From Verrucomicrobiota bacterium (GTDB lineage: Bacteria > Verrucomicrobiota > Verrucomicrobiia > Verrucomicrobiales > Akkermansiaceae), in contig RDYP01000007.1 of assembly GCA_004293445.1 (NCBI GenBank), positions 1 to 64,000 of the forward strand: 64,000 nucleotides of DNA, read 5' to 3'. Positions within the stretch are counted from its first letter, which is position 1; the number at the start of each line of letters is the position of its first letter. The notes beneath the pieces were generated by a model. It was not told where the DNA came from, did not search any database, and saw nothing but the letters and a program-made list of their open reading frames with translations. Below, piece by piece: positions 23,862-33,792 of this stretch. The translations under genes were made by a program, and so were the position numbers.

Positions 23862-24446
23862 TCAGCGTCCCAAATCGCTCAGCAGGCGTGCATGGATCTG
23901 TGCCAGCACGGAGTCGAGGGCCTGAACCAAGGTGCTTGGCTCGCTGCTCGACGAGACGAAACGGGGCACCCGATCCACGGGAAGCCCGAGCGACGCGTCG
24001 TAACGCACGGCATCGAAATCCACATGCAGGTCGCCGCGATGGTACTGCACCGCCAGCCCGACCGAGGAGAGTTCGTAACCGTTGCGCCTGGTATTTTCGG
24101 CAAGACGTAACAAGCGATCCCATGCCAGGGGAAATTTGAGCGGATCGACGTCGACCACGAAGACAATCCCCGCCGCATCACGCAGCAGCAATTCCTCGGC
24201 GGCATTGTAATCGATCTCCCCCATCAGCGAAAAAACCGAAACATTCAACAAACGACCGTCCGGCAAATGCGTCGGCTCCGTCCACGAAACGCGATGAATC
24301 CGCTGCGACGCCACTTGATCCTCACGGACTGTGGCATAGCCGAATCGGGCAGCGATCGCCTGCAGCGTGGCCAGCTTGCCCGCATCCGCCATCCCGGCCA
24401 AAGCAACCTTGACCGAGACCTGAGTTCGATCCTGCCCCACGATCAT
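23862..24446 (-). CDS. MglA-like small GTPase homolog with degenerate P-loop
   Basis: VKVALAGMADAGKLATLQAI; LMGEIDYNAAEELLLRDAAGIVFVVDVD; LAVQYHRGDL in the position of MglA QYNKRDLP. Confidence 0.7.
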   Translation of the reverse strand: MIVGQDRTQVSVKVALAGMADAGKLATLQAIAARFGYATVREDQVASQRIHRVSWTEPTHLPDGRLLNVSVFSLMGEIDYNAAEELLLRDAAGIVFVVDVDPLKFPLAWDRLLRLAENTRRNGYELSSVGLAVQYHRGDLHVDFDAVRYDASLGLPVDRVPRFVSSSSEPSTLVQALDSVLAQIHARLLSDLGR

Positions 24447-24459
24447 GCGGAGGCGGACT

Positions 24460-25179
24460 TTAGAGACGACCCAACTCGCGGGCCACGATCATCAGGGTCT
24501 CGCGAACCCCGGGGGCAAAAGTGCCATCGTTCTGCACGGCCAAGAGAATCTTGCCTTCACGGATGAACTCGACCGGGACATTGCCACAGAAAATTCGCAC
24601 CGGGGCGGAACCAAACCCAAGTTGAGCAACCACCCGCTTGAAGGCATCGACCACCCCGCCCTCGACCGCCGAGACGCAGGCGACGTGGCGGATCCCCGGC
24701 AAGGCCCTCGCCCGCTGGAGAATTTCCTCGGCACCCAATTCCCGATCCACTCCGAAGATGGCCCGCAACTCCAACTGGCGAATGCTCCGGGAATCGGATT
24801 CCGTGGACTCCACCTGCACCGACTGCGCGAGCGGAAGCCCTCCCGTCGGCTGCAAGGCCGGCATCGTCGGCGCGGGAGCTTCCGGTACGTAGGAAAAGGG
24901 AGCGGGCGTCGGCGCGGAAACCGGCGCCTCGAACGAAGGCAGTGAGGCGGCCGAGAAAGGCGAGCGAGACTCCTGAGCAAAGGGCTCCCGGCGCTCGGGA
25001 TCCAGCCCACCACGCGGGGCGAAATCTTCCCGCATCGCGGCGAATGGCGACTCCAGTTCAGGCAGGGAAGCAAAGGGGCTCGATCCAGCGCCCGTACTGG
25101 CGACAGCGAAAGGACTCGTGGCGGGAGGAGTGGGCGCAAAGCCCTCCTGAGGCTCGAAAATACCGCGGTTGCTGTTCAT
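24460..25179 (-). CDS. Roadblock/LC7-like (MglB-like) protein with low-complexity N-terminus
   Basis: C-terminal IRHVACVSAVEGGVVDAFKRV...IFCGNVPVEFIREGKILLAVQNDGTFAPGVRETLMIVARELGRL; P/S-rich N-terminal linker; adjacent to the MglA-like gene. Confidence 0.55.
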   Translation of the reverse strand: MNSNRGIFEPQEGFAPTPPATSPFAVASTGAGSSPFASLPELESPFAAMREDFAPRGGLDPERREPFAQESRSPFSAASLPSFEAPVSAPTPAPFSYVPEAPAPTMPALQPTGGLPLAQSVQVESTESDSRSIRQLELRAIFGVDRELGAEEILQRARALPGIRHVACVSAVEGGVVDAFKRVVAQLGFGSAPVRIFCGNVPVEFIREGKILLAVQNDGTFAPGVRETLMIVARELGRL

Positions 25180-25272
25180 GACATCTGGGGAGTTGGAAAA
25201 ATGAAGAAAGGGACGGTCGAAGCACTACTTTCCGCCCGACACCAAGTCGAGCCTTCAGATAAGAACCCAACC

Positions 25273-25821
25273 TTACTGCTCGGCCGCCAATCGACGCAAC
25301 TGACGACGAAGGCTGATCTTGGCCGCAGGAGAGACTCGATCAATGTAAAGCACCCCGTTGAGATGATCCGTCTCGTGCTGGATCGCCCGGGCGAGCAAGC
25401 CATCGGTCTCGATCTCCAACACGGTGCCGTCCAATTGCGGTAGGCGCGCCTTGATCACGCTCGGCCGACTGACATCCGCCCGCAAATCCCGGATCGAAAG
25501 GCAGCCCTCGGTGTCCCGCTCCTTCGGACCGACAAATTCCAATTCGGGGTTGATGAACACGAGGGGCATGATCGAAGCCAAGGGCGCATCCTGGCCACCC
25601 ACCTTGAGAAAACTGATGCACTCCGGATCGTGGGAGACATCGACCACCGCCAAACGCAAAGCGACACCCACTTGAGGCGCGGCAAGCCCGACACCGTTGG
25701 CGTCGTTCATGGTCTCCAACATATCACCCACCAGTTGGCGCAAGGAATCATCCACAACACCGACCGGCTTGCAACGCTCGCGGAGGACCGGATGCCCATA
25801 CTGTACGATTTCGAGAATCAT
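25273..25821 (-). CDS. def: Peptide deformylase
   Basis: GVGLAAPQVG, EGCLSI, QHETDHLNGVLYIDR. Confidence 0.97.
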   Translation of the reverse strand: MILEIVQYGHPVLRERCKPVGVVDDSLRQLVGDMLETMNDANGVGLAAPQVGVALRLAVVDVSHDPECISFLKVGGQDAPLASIMPLVFINPELEFVGPKERDTEGCLSIRDLRADVSRPSVIKARLPQLDGTVLEIETDGLLARAIQHETDHLNGVLYIDRVSPAAKISLRRQLRRLAAEQ

Positions 25822-25837
25822 CGGAAGGAATGCCCGC

Positions 25838-26257
25838 TTATTGAGGAAGCCGGATGCGGGCGGGGACTTCCTTAATCGGGATTCCGGCCCGGGTCAACGC
25901 GTCCCACACCTCGAGCAGTTTCTCCAGTGAAAGATTTTTGTCGGCCTCCAGCTCGAGCTTGCGCCCCGGATTCTCCTTCTGGAAAGCCCGCAGATAGGCC
26001 TCCAGCAACTTGGCGTCCGGGACCGGGACGGCGTCCAAAGTGATCCGCCCCTCCTTGTCGACCGCCAGCACCGATCGTTCATCCATCACCTCGCTGCCCG
26101 CGACCTCGCGCACCGTCGGCAGTTCGATCGGCAAAATGGTCCGCGGCTTCTTGAAGGTGGTCGAGACGATCAGGAAAATCAGCACGATGAACAGGATGTC
26201 GATCATCGGCACGATCGGCACGCCACGGGAACTCCTAGCAGGGCGGTAAAATTGCAT
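25838..26257 (-). CDS. exbD: ExbD/TolR-family biopolymer transport protein
   Basis: VPIVPMIDILFIVLIFLIVSTTF transmembrane segment with the conserved Asp. Confidence 0.9.
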   Translation of the reverse strand: MQFYRPARSSRGVPIVPMIDILFIVLIFLIVSTTFKKPRTILPIELPTVREVAGSEVMDERSVLAVDKEGRITLDAVPVPDAKLLEAYLRAFQKENPGRKLELEADKNLSLEKLLEVWDALTRAGIPIKEVPARIRLPQ

Positions 26258-26263
26258 CGCGTT

Positions 26264-26932
26264 TCAGGATTGCGGGGAGCTGGACGACGGCTCGCAAGCT
26301 TGGGCCACACGGGTAAGCAGCACTTCCAAACGGGCCGCCATGGTGTCGATGCGACGCTGGAACCAGCCCTGGGCCACCACCGCAGGAATCGAAATGGCGA
26401 GGCCGACGATGGTGGTGTTCAAAGCCCGCCCGATCCCGAGCGCGACCGCGGTGTGATCCGAGCTGTCACCCAAGCCGCCAAAGACCACCACCAAACCGCT
26501 CGCCGTGCCGAGCAAACCCAATAGGGGGGCGACGGTGATCACCACGTCGAGCGCGGTCATTCCAGCATGCAGGTGGACGATCTCCTCCCGCGCGGCAGCC
26601 TGCACCGCTTCGGCGATCTCGGCCTTCGACTTCGCACGATGCCGCAAGGCCACCGCACACAAACGGGCCAGGCAACTGCCACCCCGCTCCAACTCCTCCC
26701 CGGCCAATCCCACGATGGGACGCTCACAAAAACGCTCCACCGCCTGCGCCAACTTTTCGGGAACCACCGCGCCACGCCGCAACGACAGGACTTTGAAAAA
26801 GATCACCGTCACCGCGACCAAGGAACAGCCCGCCAGCAGCACCATGAAAAATCCACCCTCCTCGAAAAACTTCCAGACTGCCTGGAGGCCTTCAACTTGG
26901 GTCGCAGCGGCAAAAAACGAAAGCATCGACAT
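26264..26932 (-). CDS. exbB: MotA/TolQ/ExbB proton channel family protein
   Basis: APLLGLLGTASGLVVVFGGLG and LNTTIVGLAISIPAVVAQGWFQRRIDTM. Confidence 0.92.
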   Translation of the reverse strand: MSMLSFFAAATQVEGLQAVWKFFEEGGFFMVLLAGCSLVAVTVIFFKVLSLRRGAVVPEKLAQAVERFCERPIVGLAGEELERGGSCLARLCAVALRHRAKSKAEIAEAVQAAAREEIVHLHAGMTALDVVITVAPLLGLLGTASGLVVVFGGLGDSSDHTAVALGIGRALNTTIVGLAISIPAVVAQGWFQRRIDTMAARLEVLLTRVAQACEPSSSSPQS

Positions 26933-26943
26933 GGCGGTTGGGA

Positions 26944-28071
26944 TCAAAAGTTGAAACGGTAAATGAATTCCAAAGGCTCGCCGTCGAGCTGCTTTTTCAA
27001 GTCGGCCGGCATTCCCGGAATCTCCGCACCTTGAATGCTCTTGAGCGTGAAACCCTTCGGTATGGCTCCCACTTCGACGTCTTCGACCACGGACACTCCG
27101 CGAACCTTCCCGGACGCGTCCAGCAGGAAACTCATCGTCAAAAGCCCTGGCGTGATGTAATCGCGATTCCGGACGCAATTCCGCTGCCACTCTTTTTCCA
27201 CCGCACGACTCACCGCGGCATGGTAGCGGCCCAGGACGGAATCCTCGACATTCAACGCCGAGCGACCGCTGCGGGCGATCGAGCCCTCGAGCCGAGTCTT
27301 TTTTTGATTCCCACGAAACCCCGGCGACGATGCTTCCGCCGCCGCTTCACCATTCCCGACCGCAGCGGACTGAAGCGCCTTCTCGGCTTCGCTCTGCGAC
27401 TCACCCTCAGAACGCCGATCCGTAGGCGATGGCTTGGGTGCCTCGTCCACGGCTTTCCGCTCCTCCACCATCCGGTCCACCGGTAAAGGACCCTCCGCCA
27501 GACGCTCCTGCTCGCGCTCGGGCATGGCGTCTGCCGGCCGCTGATCCGCGGCCGCCTCGGTCGATGCCGCTTCCGCCCCGGGCGGTCGAGCCGCTGTCGC
27601 CGATGCATCCGCCACCCGCTCGCTCGCCAACTCACCGTCCTGATAGTCGCTCTCGGTGGTCTCGACCTCGTCCTCAAATTCAGGTTCCCGACCCCTCTGA
27701 CTCGGCTGATCCGGAGCACCCACCACCGCAGGCGCATCGCTCGTCGCCCGGGTATTCCGCTCACCGATAAAATCCGCCTTTTCCGGAGCTTCCTCCACCT
27801 GATCTGGAGAAGTCCGGGCGAAACGAGACCCTGCTGCCACTTCCTCGACCGGATCAGGCACGGTCTCCGGCACGGACTTCGCCGCAGCCATGGGCACGAT
27901 CATCGCCACCGTCTCCAAAGGCGCTGCGACCGGCGGCGGACGCAGCACGATCCGCTCCACCATCCACCAAGCCGCCATCAGCAAGACCAAGGCATTGAGC
28001 AAGGCCGACGCCACAAAGGCCGCCAGCCACAGCCTCGCTTGGCTTTGAAAGGGAGAGAGCGCCGCTCGCAT
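26944..28071 (-). CDS. TonB-like energy transducer
   Basis: Single N-terminal TM, long charged P/E-rich linker, C-terminal TonB-like domain (AAVSRAVEKEWQRNCVRNRDYITPGLLTMSFLLDASGKVRGVSVVEDV); downstream of exbB/exbD in the same orientation. Confidence 0.72.
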   Translation of the reverse strand: MRAALSPFQSQARLWLAAFVASALLNALVLLMAAWWMVERIVLRPPPVAAPLETVAMIVPMAAAKSVPETVPDPVEEVAAGSRFARTSPDQVEEAPEKADFIGERNTRATSDAPAVVGAPDQPSQRGREPEFEDEVETTESDYQDGELASERVADASATAARPPGAEAASTEAAADQRPADAMPEREQERLAEGPLPVDRMVEERKAVDEAPKPSPTDRRSEGESQSEAEKALQSAAVGNGEAAAEASSPGFRGNQKKTRLEGSIARSGRSALNVEDSVLGRYHAAVSRAVEKEWQRNCVRNRDYITPGLLTMSFLLDASGKVRGVSVVEDVEVGAIPKGFTLKSIQGAEIPGMPADLKKQLDGEPLEFIYRFNF

Positions 28072-28205
28072 GGGAAGTCGGGCAAAGACTCCACTGGAAG
28101 CCACCACCCTGCAATCCGGGAAATCCCAGCTCCGACCCGAGACATTCTAGATCGCCCAGACCGCCGCCGAAAAAACGCCGGTGCCTTGGCTCGCAGACCT
28201 CGCGA

Positions 28206-29573
28206 TCAGCCACCCCGCGCCAGCTTCCAGCACTCCAGAAACCCGCTCGCAAAGTCCTCCGGCCGCGCCGTAATCCACTTCTCCAACTCGTCGGGCTTCA
28301 TCCACAAGGCCGCCTCGACCTCCGCACACGGAAAACGCGGCACTCCATCCCAGCGCGCCAAAAACAGACGCACGTGCTCCCAGCCCGTCCCCTCGCAGGG
28401 CGCGATCCGGCCGATTTCCTCGGCTGCCACCCCGACGACCCCCATTTCCTCCTCCATCTCCCGCAAGGCGGCATCGGCATAATCCTCACCCGCATCCAAA
28501 TGCCCCGCCACGCTGGAATCCCACACGCCCGGATGGACGTCCTTGAAGCGCGAACGCTTCTGCAAAAGCAACTCGCCATGACGATTCACCACGAACACGT
28601 GCACGGCACGATGCAGCAAACCCCGGGCATGAACCTCGCTGCGAGTGGCCTGCCCCGTCACTTCGTCCGCCTCGTTCACCACATCGAATATCTCCTCCCC
28701 CCGCTGCGGCACGTCCCGCAGTGGATGCTCGTCGTAAAAACGCGCCAAACCCACCCACTGCGCCAAAGAAAGCTCCTCCGCGCGGGCCGTCAACGCCGCC
28801 CCCACCTCCTCACAAGCCGCCTCCCAGGATCGGGATTCCGGCATCGATTTGCCCATCTGCTTCCGACGCTGCGCGAAACCTCGCCGAATCAATTCATCGA
28901 AGCGCCGCGCGTCAAAGGCCGGCAAATCCACCCCGCGCGGCAGCAGCAAGGCCACCGAGGAATCAATCTGTGGCCGCGGATGAAACGCCTCGGGCGGCAC
29001 CGTCCGCAAGGACCGCACCGTCCACTCGCTTTGCACCCGCAAAGTCAGCACCCCATACTCCTTCGTCCGCGGCCCGGCGGCCAGACGCTCGATCACTTCC
29101 TTCTGCAGCATCACCACCGCGCGCTCGAAGGGATTCGGACGCGATAGGAAATTCCGCAGGATCGCCCCCCCACAGGAATAGGGGAGATTCCCGAGAAATT
29201 TCACCGGCCGATGCTGGAAAAGCACCCGCGCATCGAATTTCACGGCATCCGCATGATGCACTTCCACGGAAGGCTCGTCCGCGAAACGCTCCCGCAACCA
29301 GGCCGCCAAGCGGGAGTCGAACTCCACCAGCACCATCCGCTTCACCTTGCCGACCAGATGCCCGGTCAAGGCACCTGTTCCCGGACCGACCTCCACCACC
29401 GTATCCTCTGGCCCGGCATCGAGCTGATCGGTGATCCAACGCGCCATGTTCGGGTCGCAGAGGAAATTCTGCCCCAGTTGCCGGCTCGGCATCACTCCAG
29501 CGGATTCAAGCGCATCGCGGATCTCTTGTCCTGTCACGCCGCGACCGATGTCCCCTCGACCGCCTCCCGGCAA
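28206..29573 (-). CDS. rsmA: 16S rRNA dimethyladenosine transferase (RsmA/KsgA) fused to C-terminal Nudix hydrolase
   Basis: N-terminal half: SRQLGQNFLCDPNMARWI, VVEVGPGTGALTGHL, KFLGNLPYSCGGAIL, FHPRPQIDSSV. C-terminal half: perfect Nudix box GHLDAGEDYADAALREMEEEMGV. Single continuous ORF. Confidence 0.92.
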   Translation of the reverse strand: MPGGGRGDIGRGVTGQEIRDALESAGVMPSRQLGQNFLCDPNMARWITDQLDAGPEDTVVEVGPGTGALTGHLVGKVKRMVLVEFDSRLAAWLRERFADEPSVEVHHADAVKFDARVLFQHRPVKFLGNLPYSCGGAILRNFLSRPNPFERAVVMLQKEVIERLAAGPRTKEYGVLTLRVQSEWTVRSLRTVPPEAFHPRPQIDSSVALLLPRGVDLPAFDARRFDELIRRGFAQRRKQMGKSMPESRSWEAACEEVGAALTARAEELSLAQWVGLARFYDEHPLRDVPQRGEEIFDVVNEADEVTGQATRSEVHARGLLHRAVHVFVVNRHGELLLQKRSRFKDVHPGVWDSSVAGHLDAGEDYADAALREMEEEMGVVGVAAEEIGRIAPCEGTGWEHVRLFLARWDGVPRFPCAEVEAALWMKPDELEKWITARPEDFASGFLECWKLARGG

Positions 29574-29701
29574 GATCGCTTTCCGAGAAAACCATGAAAA
29601 ACCCCTCCAGCAGGGACCCGCCGCGCCCGCGAATTTGGATTGATGCCCTCCCGGTCGCTCCCTTTACTTCCGCGCCCCACCGGCACACCCTTTTAGCGTC
29701 C

Positions 29702-31342
29702 ATGATCGAACACCTCCGCAAATACACCGGCCTGATCATCTTCGTGGTCGCCCTCCTCTTCGTCGGCCTCGCCTTCTTCGGCGATACCGCCAGCATGGGC
29801 GGCCGCAACTCGAACGACCCGCCAGCACTGGCCGTCGACGGCAAAAGCTACAGCTACAGCGAAGTCCAAAAGGGCGGCAAATCCGCACGCCAACTCGCCG
29901 AAGGCCTCCGCCTCTTCGAACTGCTGATGGCCACCGACAGCTTCACCATGGGCCCTGACGCGCAGGCCGACCAACGCTTCTTCGTCAATCGCCTGCTCCT
30001 TCAGCAAGCCCGCGAAGAATTCGGCGTCCACCCCTCCGATGAGGAAGTCTCCGCCTCCCTCAAAACCATCACCGCCTTCCAAACCCCAGAAGGAGCCTTC
30101 GATCAGCAGCGCTACAACGACATCGCCACCAAGTTCATCGGTAGCCTCGGTATGGACGAACAGGACATGATCGAAATCCTCCGCGACAACCTCGCCACCC
30201 GCAAACTCGCCGAGATCATCGGCGGAGGCCTCGCCGCCGACCGGAAGTTCGCCGCCGAACAGGTCGCCAGCAACGACCAACAAGTCAGCCTCCAGATCGC
30301 CCGCGTTCCGCTCTCGAAATTCCAGGAGTCGGTCAAACCGACCGATGAGGAACTGAACACCGCTTGGGAAACCACCAAGGAAAAATATCAGACCGAACGC
30401 CGCATCAAGGTCAGCTACTTCATCGCCAAGCCGAACTATCCGGAACTCAAGCTCGACGCGCCAAAACTCCCCGACGCGGTCACCGAAGAAGCCAAGAAGG
30501 CCGCCGAAAAAGAAGCCGCTGACAAGAAAGCCGCCGCCGAAGCCGCCCACGCCGAAACCAAACGCGGCGTGGATAACGAACTCGCCGACGTGGTCGATTC
30601 CTTCCTCCAAGACCTCGAAGCAAGCGACGGCAAAGACCTCGAAAAACTCGCCGAGGAAAACCAATGGGAACTCGTCACCACCGACTTCTTTCCCCGCTCA
30701 GCCACCCCACCTGCCCTCGCGGTCAACCTCCGCTCCGCCAGAAACCCACGCCCCGTCGCCGACCTCCTCTTCCAACTCAGCCTCGGCAAGGAGAGCATGA
30801 CCCGCTTCACCGATGCCCTGCCCATCGCCGACGGCGCCTTCCTGATCGCCCGCCTCGACGCAGAGGAAGCCGTCCGCGACAAAAACTTCGACGAAGCCAA
30901 GGAGGAAGTCCGCAGCGACTTCATCGCCAAGGCCGCCGCCGAAGCCCTCAAAAAGGACGCCGACGACAAAGCCGCGAAAATCCGCGAAGGACTCGCCGCC
31001 GGTAAGGCCTTCGTCGACCTCGCCAAAGAGCAAGGCCTCGAGCCCAAGGCCCTCGGCCCCTTCAAGTCGAGCGACAAACTCGATGGCGAAGCCGATACCG
31101 CCAGCCTGTTCCAGACCGCTTCGCTCATCGATCCCGGTAGCCTCGCCGACCCCGTCGTCCAGGCCGATGGCTCGCTCTTCGTCTTCGTCGAGAAACGGGA
31201 AATCGTGAAAGACCCCGCCCGCGAGAGCCGCATCGAAAGCTCCCTCCAAGGCATCCGCGCCAACCACGAACGGCTCGTGTTCTCGGCTTGGATGACCAGC
31301 CGACTCGATGCCACCAAGGTCGAGGAAATCCTTCCGCGCTGA
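29702..31342 (+). CDS. SurA/PpiD-like peptidyl-prolyl isomerase or chaperone (SurA N-terminal domain)
   Basis: MIEHLRKYTGLIIFVVALLFVGLAFFG anchor followed by a SurA_N-type region (LAVDGKSYSYSEVQ...NRLLLQQAREEFGVHPSDEEV). Confidence 0.75.
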   Translation: MIEHLRKYTGLIIFVVALLFVGLAFFGDTASMGGRNSNDPPALAVDGKSYSYSEVQKGGKSARQLAEGLRLFELLMATDSFTMGPDAQADQRFFVNRLLLQQAREEFGVHPSDEEVSASLKTITAFQTPEGAFDQQRYNDIATKFIGSLGMDEQDMIEILRDNLATRKLAEIIGGGLAADRKFAAEQVASNDQQVSLQIARVPLSKFQESVKPTDEELNTAWETTKEKYQTERRIKVSYFIAKPNYPELKLDAPKLPDAVTEEAKKAAEKEAADKKAAAEAAHAETKRGVDNELADVVDSFLQDLEASDGKDLEKLAEENQWELVTTDFFPRSATPPALAVNLRSARNPRPVADLLFQLSLGKESMTRFTDALPIADGAFLIARLDAEEAVRDKNFDEAKEEVRSDFIAKAAAEALKKDADDKAAKIREGLAAGKAFVDLAKEQGLEPKALGPFKSSDKLDGEADTASLFQTASLIDPGSLADPVVQADGSLFVFVEKREIVKDPARESRIESSLQGIRANHERLVFSAWMTSRLDATKVEEILPR

Positions 31343-31353
31343 AGCCCGGCCCC

Positions 31354-31695
31354 GTGCACGATTCCCCACGCGACGCTCTCTTCGACGAAGCCAACGGCGC
31401 TCTCGCCCTCGGTGAACTCGAGGAAGCGGTCGCACTCTACCGCCGCTGCGTCGATCTCGACCCAGCCTTCTTCGACGGCTGGCACGCCCTCGGCATGTGC
31501 CTCTTGAAAGTCGGAGAAATCAAGGAAGCCATCGGCTGCGGCCTCCAAGCTACCACTCTCCGGCCCAACGATCTCCTCGCCTGGACCGCTCTGTCGCAGA
31601 TGTATGTCCGCGACGGCCAGATCGCCGAGGCCGAGTCCGCCAAAGCCAACGCCCGCATCCTGTCCCTCGGCGGAAAGGTCGTCCGCGACGCCTGA
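31354..31695 (+). CDS. TPR-repeat protein
   Basis: GELEEAVALYRRCVDLDPAFFDGWHALGMCLLKVGEIKEAI TPR pattern; GTG start. Confidence 0.75.
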   Translation: MHDSPRDALFDEANGALALGELEEAVALYRRCVDLDPAFFDGWHALGMCLLKVGEIKEAIGCGLQATTLRPNDLLAWTALSQMYVRDGQIAEAESAKANARILSLGGKVVRDA

Positions 31696-31761
31696 TCCTC
31701 GCCCTCGCCGGGATCGCCACTCGGCGTTCGCATCCCGCGCGATCCATGCCATGGTCGCGCC

Positions 31762-32481
31762 ATGCAAAACGACACGGACCTCCGCTTCCGCCGCTCTCAC
31801 GAACGCGGCCGCGCCCACCACGGCTGGCTCGATAGCCGCTTCAGCTTTTCTTTCGCTGATTACTACGACCCCTCCCACATGGGCTTCCGCTCGCTGAGAG
31901 TCATCAACGACGACCACATCGCCCCCCGCGGCGGCTTTCCGACCCACCCCCACCGGGACATGGAGATTTTCTCCTACGTCCTCGAAGGACAACTCGCCCA
32001 CCAGGATAGCATGGGCAACGCCCGCGTCCTCACCCCCGGCCAGATTCAACTCATGAGCGCCGGGTCAGGCATCACCCACTCCGAGTTCAATCCCTCCGGC
32101 GACCAGACCACCCACATGCTCCAAATCTGGATCACCCCGCGCCACCGCGGCCTCCAGCCCCGCTACACCGAATGGACCCCCACCCCGGAACAGGAACGGG
32201 AACCCAAGGTGCTCGTCATCTCACACGATGGCCGGAACCACTCCGCGACCATCGCCCAAAACGCCGATATCTATCGAATCAAACTCCAAGCCGGCGAAAG
32301 CAGCAGCCACTTCCTCGCCCCCGGTCGCGGGCTCTGGCTCCACCTGATCCGTGGCAATGCCATCTTGAATGGTGAATCAATGTCCCCCGGCGATGCCGCT
32401 TCCAGCGAACAAGGCGGCGAGTTCACCCTCCGGGCCGAAGACGAGGACATCGAAGCCCTGCTTTTCGACCTCGGGGCCTGA
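31762..32481 (+). CDS. Pirin family protein
   Basis: HERGRAHHGWLDSRFSFSFADYYDP, GGFPTHPHRDMEIFSYVLEG, MSAGSGITHSEFN. Confidence 0.94.
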   Translation: MQNDTDLRFRRSHERGRAHHGWLDSRFSFSFADYYDPSHMGFRSLRVINDDHIAPRGGFPTHPHRDMEIFSYVLEGQLAHQDSMGNARVLTPGQIQLMSAGSGITHSEFNPSGDQTTHMLQIWITPRHRGLQPRYTEWTPTPEQEREPKVLVISHDGRNHSATIAQNADIYRIKLQAGESSSHFLAPGRGLWLHLIRGNAILNGESMSPGDAASSEQGGEFTLRAEDEDIEALLFDLGA

Positions 32482-32499
32482 GCCCGCCGACACGCAGCC

Positions 32500-33669
32500 T
32501 CAGAATCTCCGTGCCCGGAACTGCGCTCGATAGTCCCGAGGCGTCATCCCGGTATCTGCTTGGAAAATCCGCCCCATGTAATTGTAGGAGGCAAACCCAC
32601 ACTTCTCCGCGATCGAGGTGATCGGATCGTTGGTCGCCGAAAGCAGCAGCCTCGCTTCATTCACCCGGATTTGACGGATGCGATCGATCACCGACATCCC
32701 AAAAGTCTGGCGGAACTTTCGCTCCAGCGACCGCCGCGACATCGGCACCGCCCGCAGAATGTCCGGCATGTCGATCGGCTCCCGGAACTTCGCTTGGACA
32801 TACCGCATCACCGATGCCATCTGCGCGTCATCCACCGCTAGGGCGTCGGACGAAGCCTTCGCCACCACCCCACCCGCGCTGATCTCCCAGTGATCCCGCT
32901 CCAGCAGGCGACCCGCCATCCGCGAATCCAACAAAGCCGCGGCGATCAATCCGATCTGCTCCGATGCCATTCTCACCCCGGACTGCGGAGGATGCGACGC
33001 CTCGCTCTGCAACTCATCGTAATCCGCACCCAAAACCGCCACGTCGTGGGGCACCGCGATCCCCTCCGCAAGGCAGGCATCAATCACCAAACGCCCGATC
33101 CTCGGCCCCCAACACAGCACCCCGGATGGCTTCGGCAGCGTCCGCAACCAAGCCGCCATCCCCTCGCCACCCCCGGAATCGCAACAGGCCCCGCATTCCA
33201 AGCCACGAGCGCGCAAGGCAGCCACGAAGGCCTCATACTGACTCTTGATATACGACTGACCCAAATTCCCGACATAGGCGAAATGCCGCAAACCCCGCAC
33301 CGTGAAATGATCGACCGCCATCCGGCATACCGCATCCGCATTGGTCGTCACCCGCGGATGATCCACCCCGGGAATCTTGATCGACGACACATTCACCACC
33401 GGCACGCCCAGCGCCTCCAGTTGCTGGGCGAAAGACCGCGTCGCCACCCGGGCAATCACTCCATCCCCACGCCAGCCCGACGGGATCACCGGCTCATCGC
33501 TCGGCCCCGTGGGTTCGATCTGGATGTGCCAAGGACCATGCTCCTTGGCGTAGGATAGAATGCCCGCCACAACCCGCCGCCCCCAGGAAGTGGCGGTCTC
33601 GACAAAGATCGACACGGTGGGGATGGGCGATCCCCCGCCTGCAGCCGTCGACCTTGTCCTTGTTCCCAC
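32500..33669 (-). CDS. XylR-type AraC family transcriptional regulator with LacI-like sensor domain
   Basis: N-terminal periplasmic-binding-like domain; C-terminal AraC HTH (SRRSLERKFRQTFGMSVIDRIRQIRVNEARLLL...CGFASYNYMGRIFQADTGMTPRDYRAQFR). Confidence 0.92.
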   Translation of the reverse strand: MGTRTRSTAAGGGSPIPTVSIFVETATSWGRRVVAGILSYAKEHGPWHIQIEPTGPSDEPVIPSGWRGDGVIARVATRSFAQQLEALGVPVVNVSSIKIPGVDHPRVTTNADAVCRMAVDHFTVRGLRHFAYVGNLGQSYIKSQYEAFVAALRARGLECGACCDSGGGEGMAAWLRTLPKPSGVLCWGPRIGRLVIDACLAEGIAVPHDVAVLGADYDELQSEASHPPQSGVRMASEQIGLIAAALLDSRMAGRLLERDHWEISAGGVVAKASSDALAVDDAQMASVMRYVQAKFREPIDMPDILRAVPMSRRSLERKFRQTFGMSVIDRIRQIRVNEARLLLSATNDPITSIAEKCGFASYNYMGRIFQADTGMTPRDYRAQFRARRF

Positions 33670-33792
33670 GGAACGGAAATTCCAACCGGGATCTAAAAGT
33701 CACATTCGGCGCCGATAAAAACCCACCCCTGCAGCCACCCGACCCCACGCTTCCGTTCGTGACAGCCGCCACCCGGTGACGAACATGGAGAC

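Noticed and set aside
30436-32049. 537-aa minus-strand ORF opposite the SurA-like, TPR and pirin genes
   Set aside because: Spans three well supported plus-strand genes; artefact.
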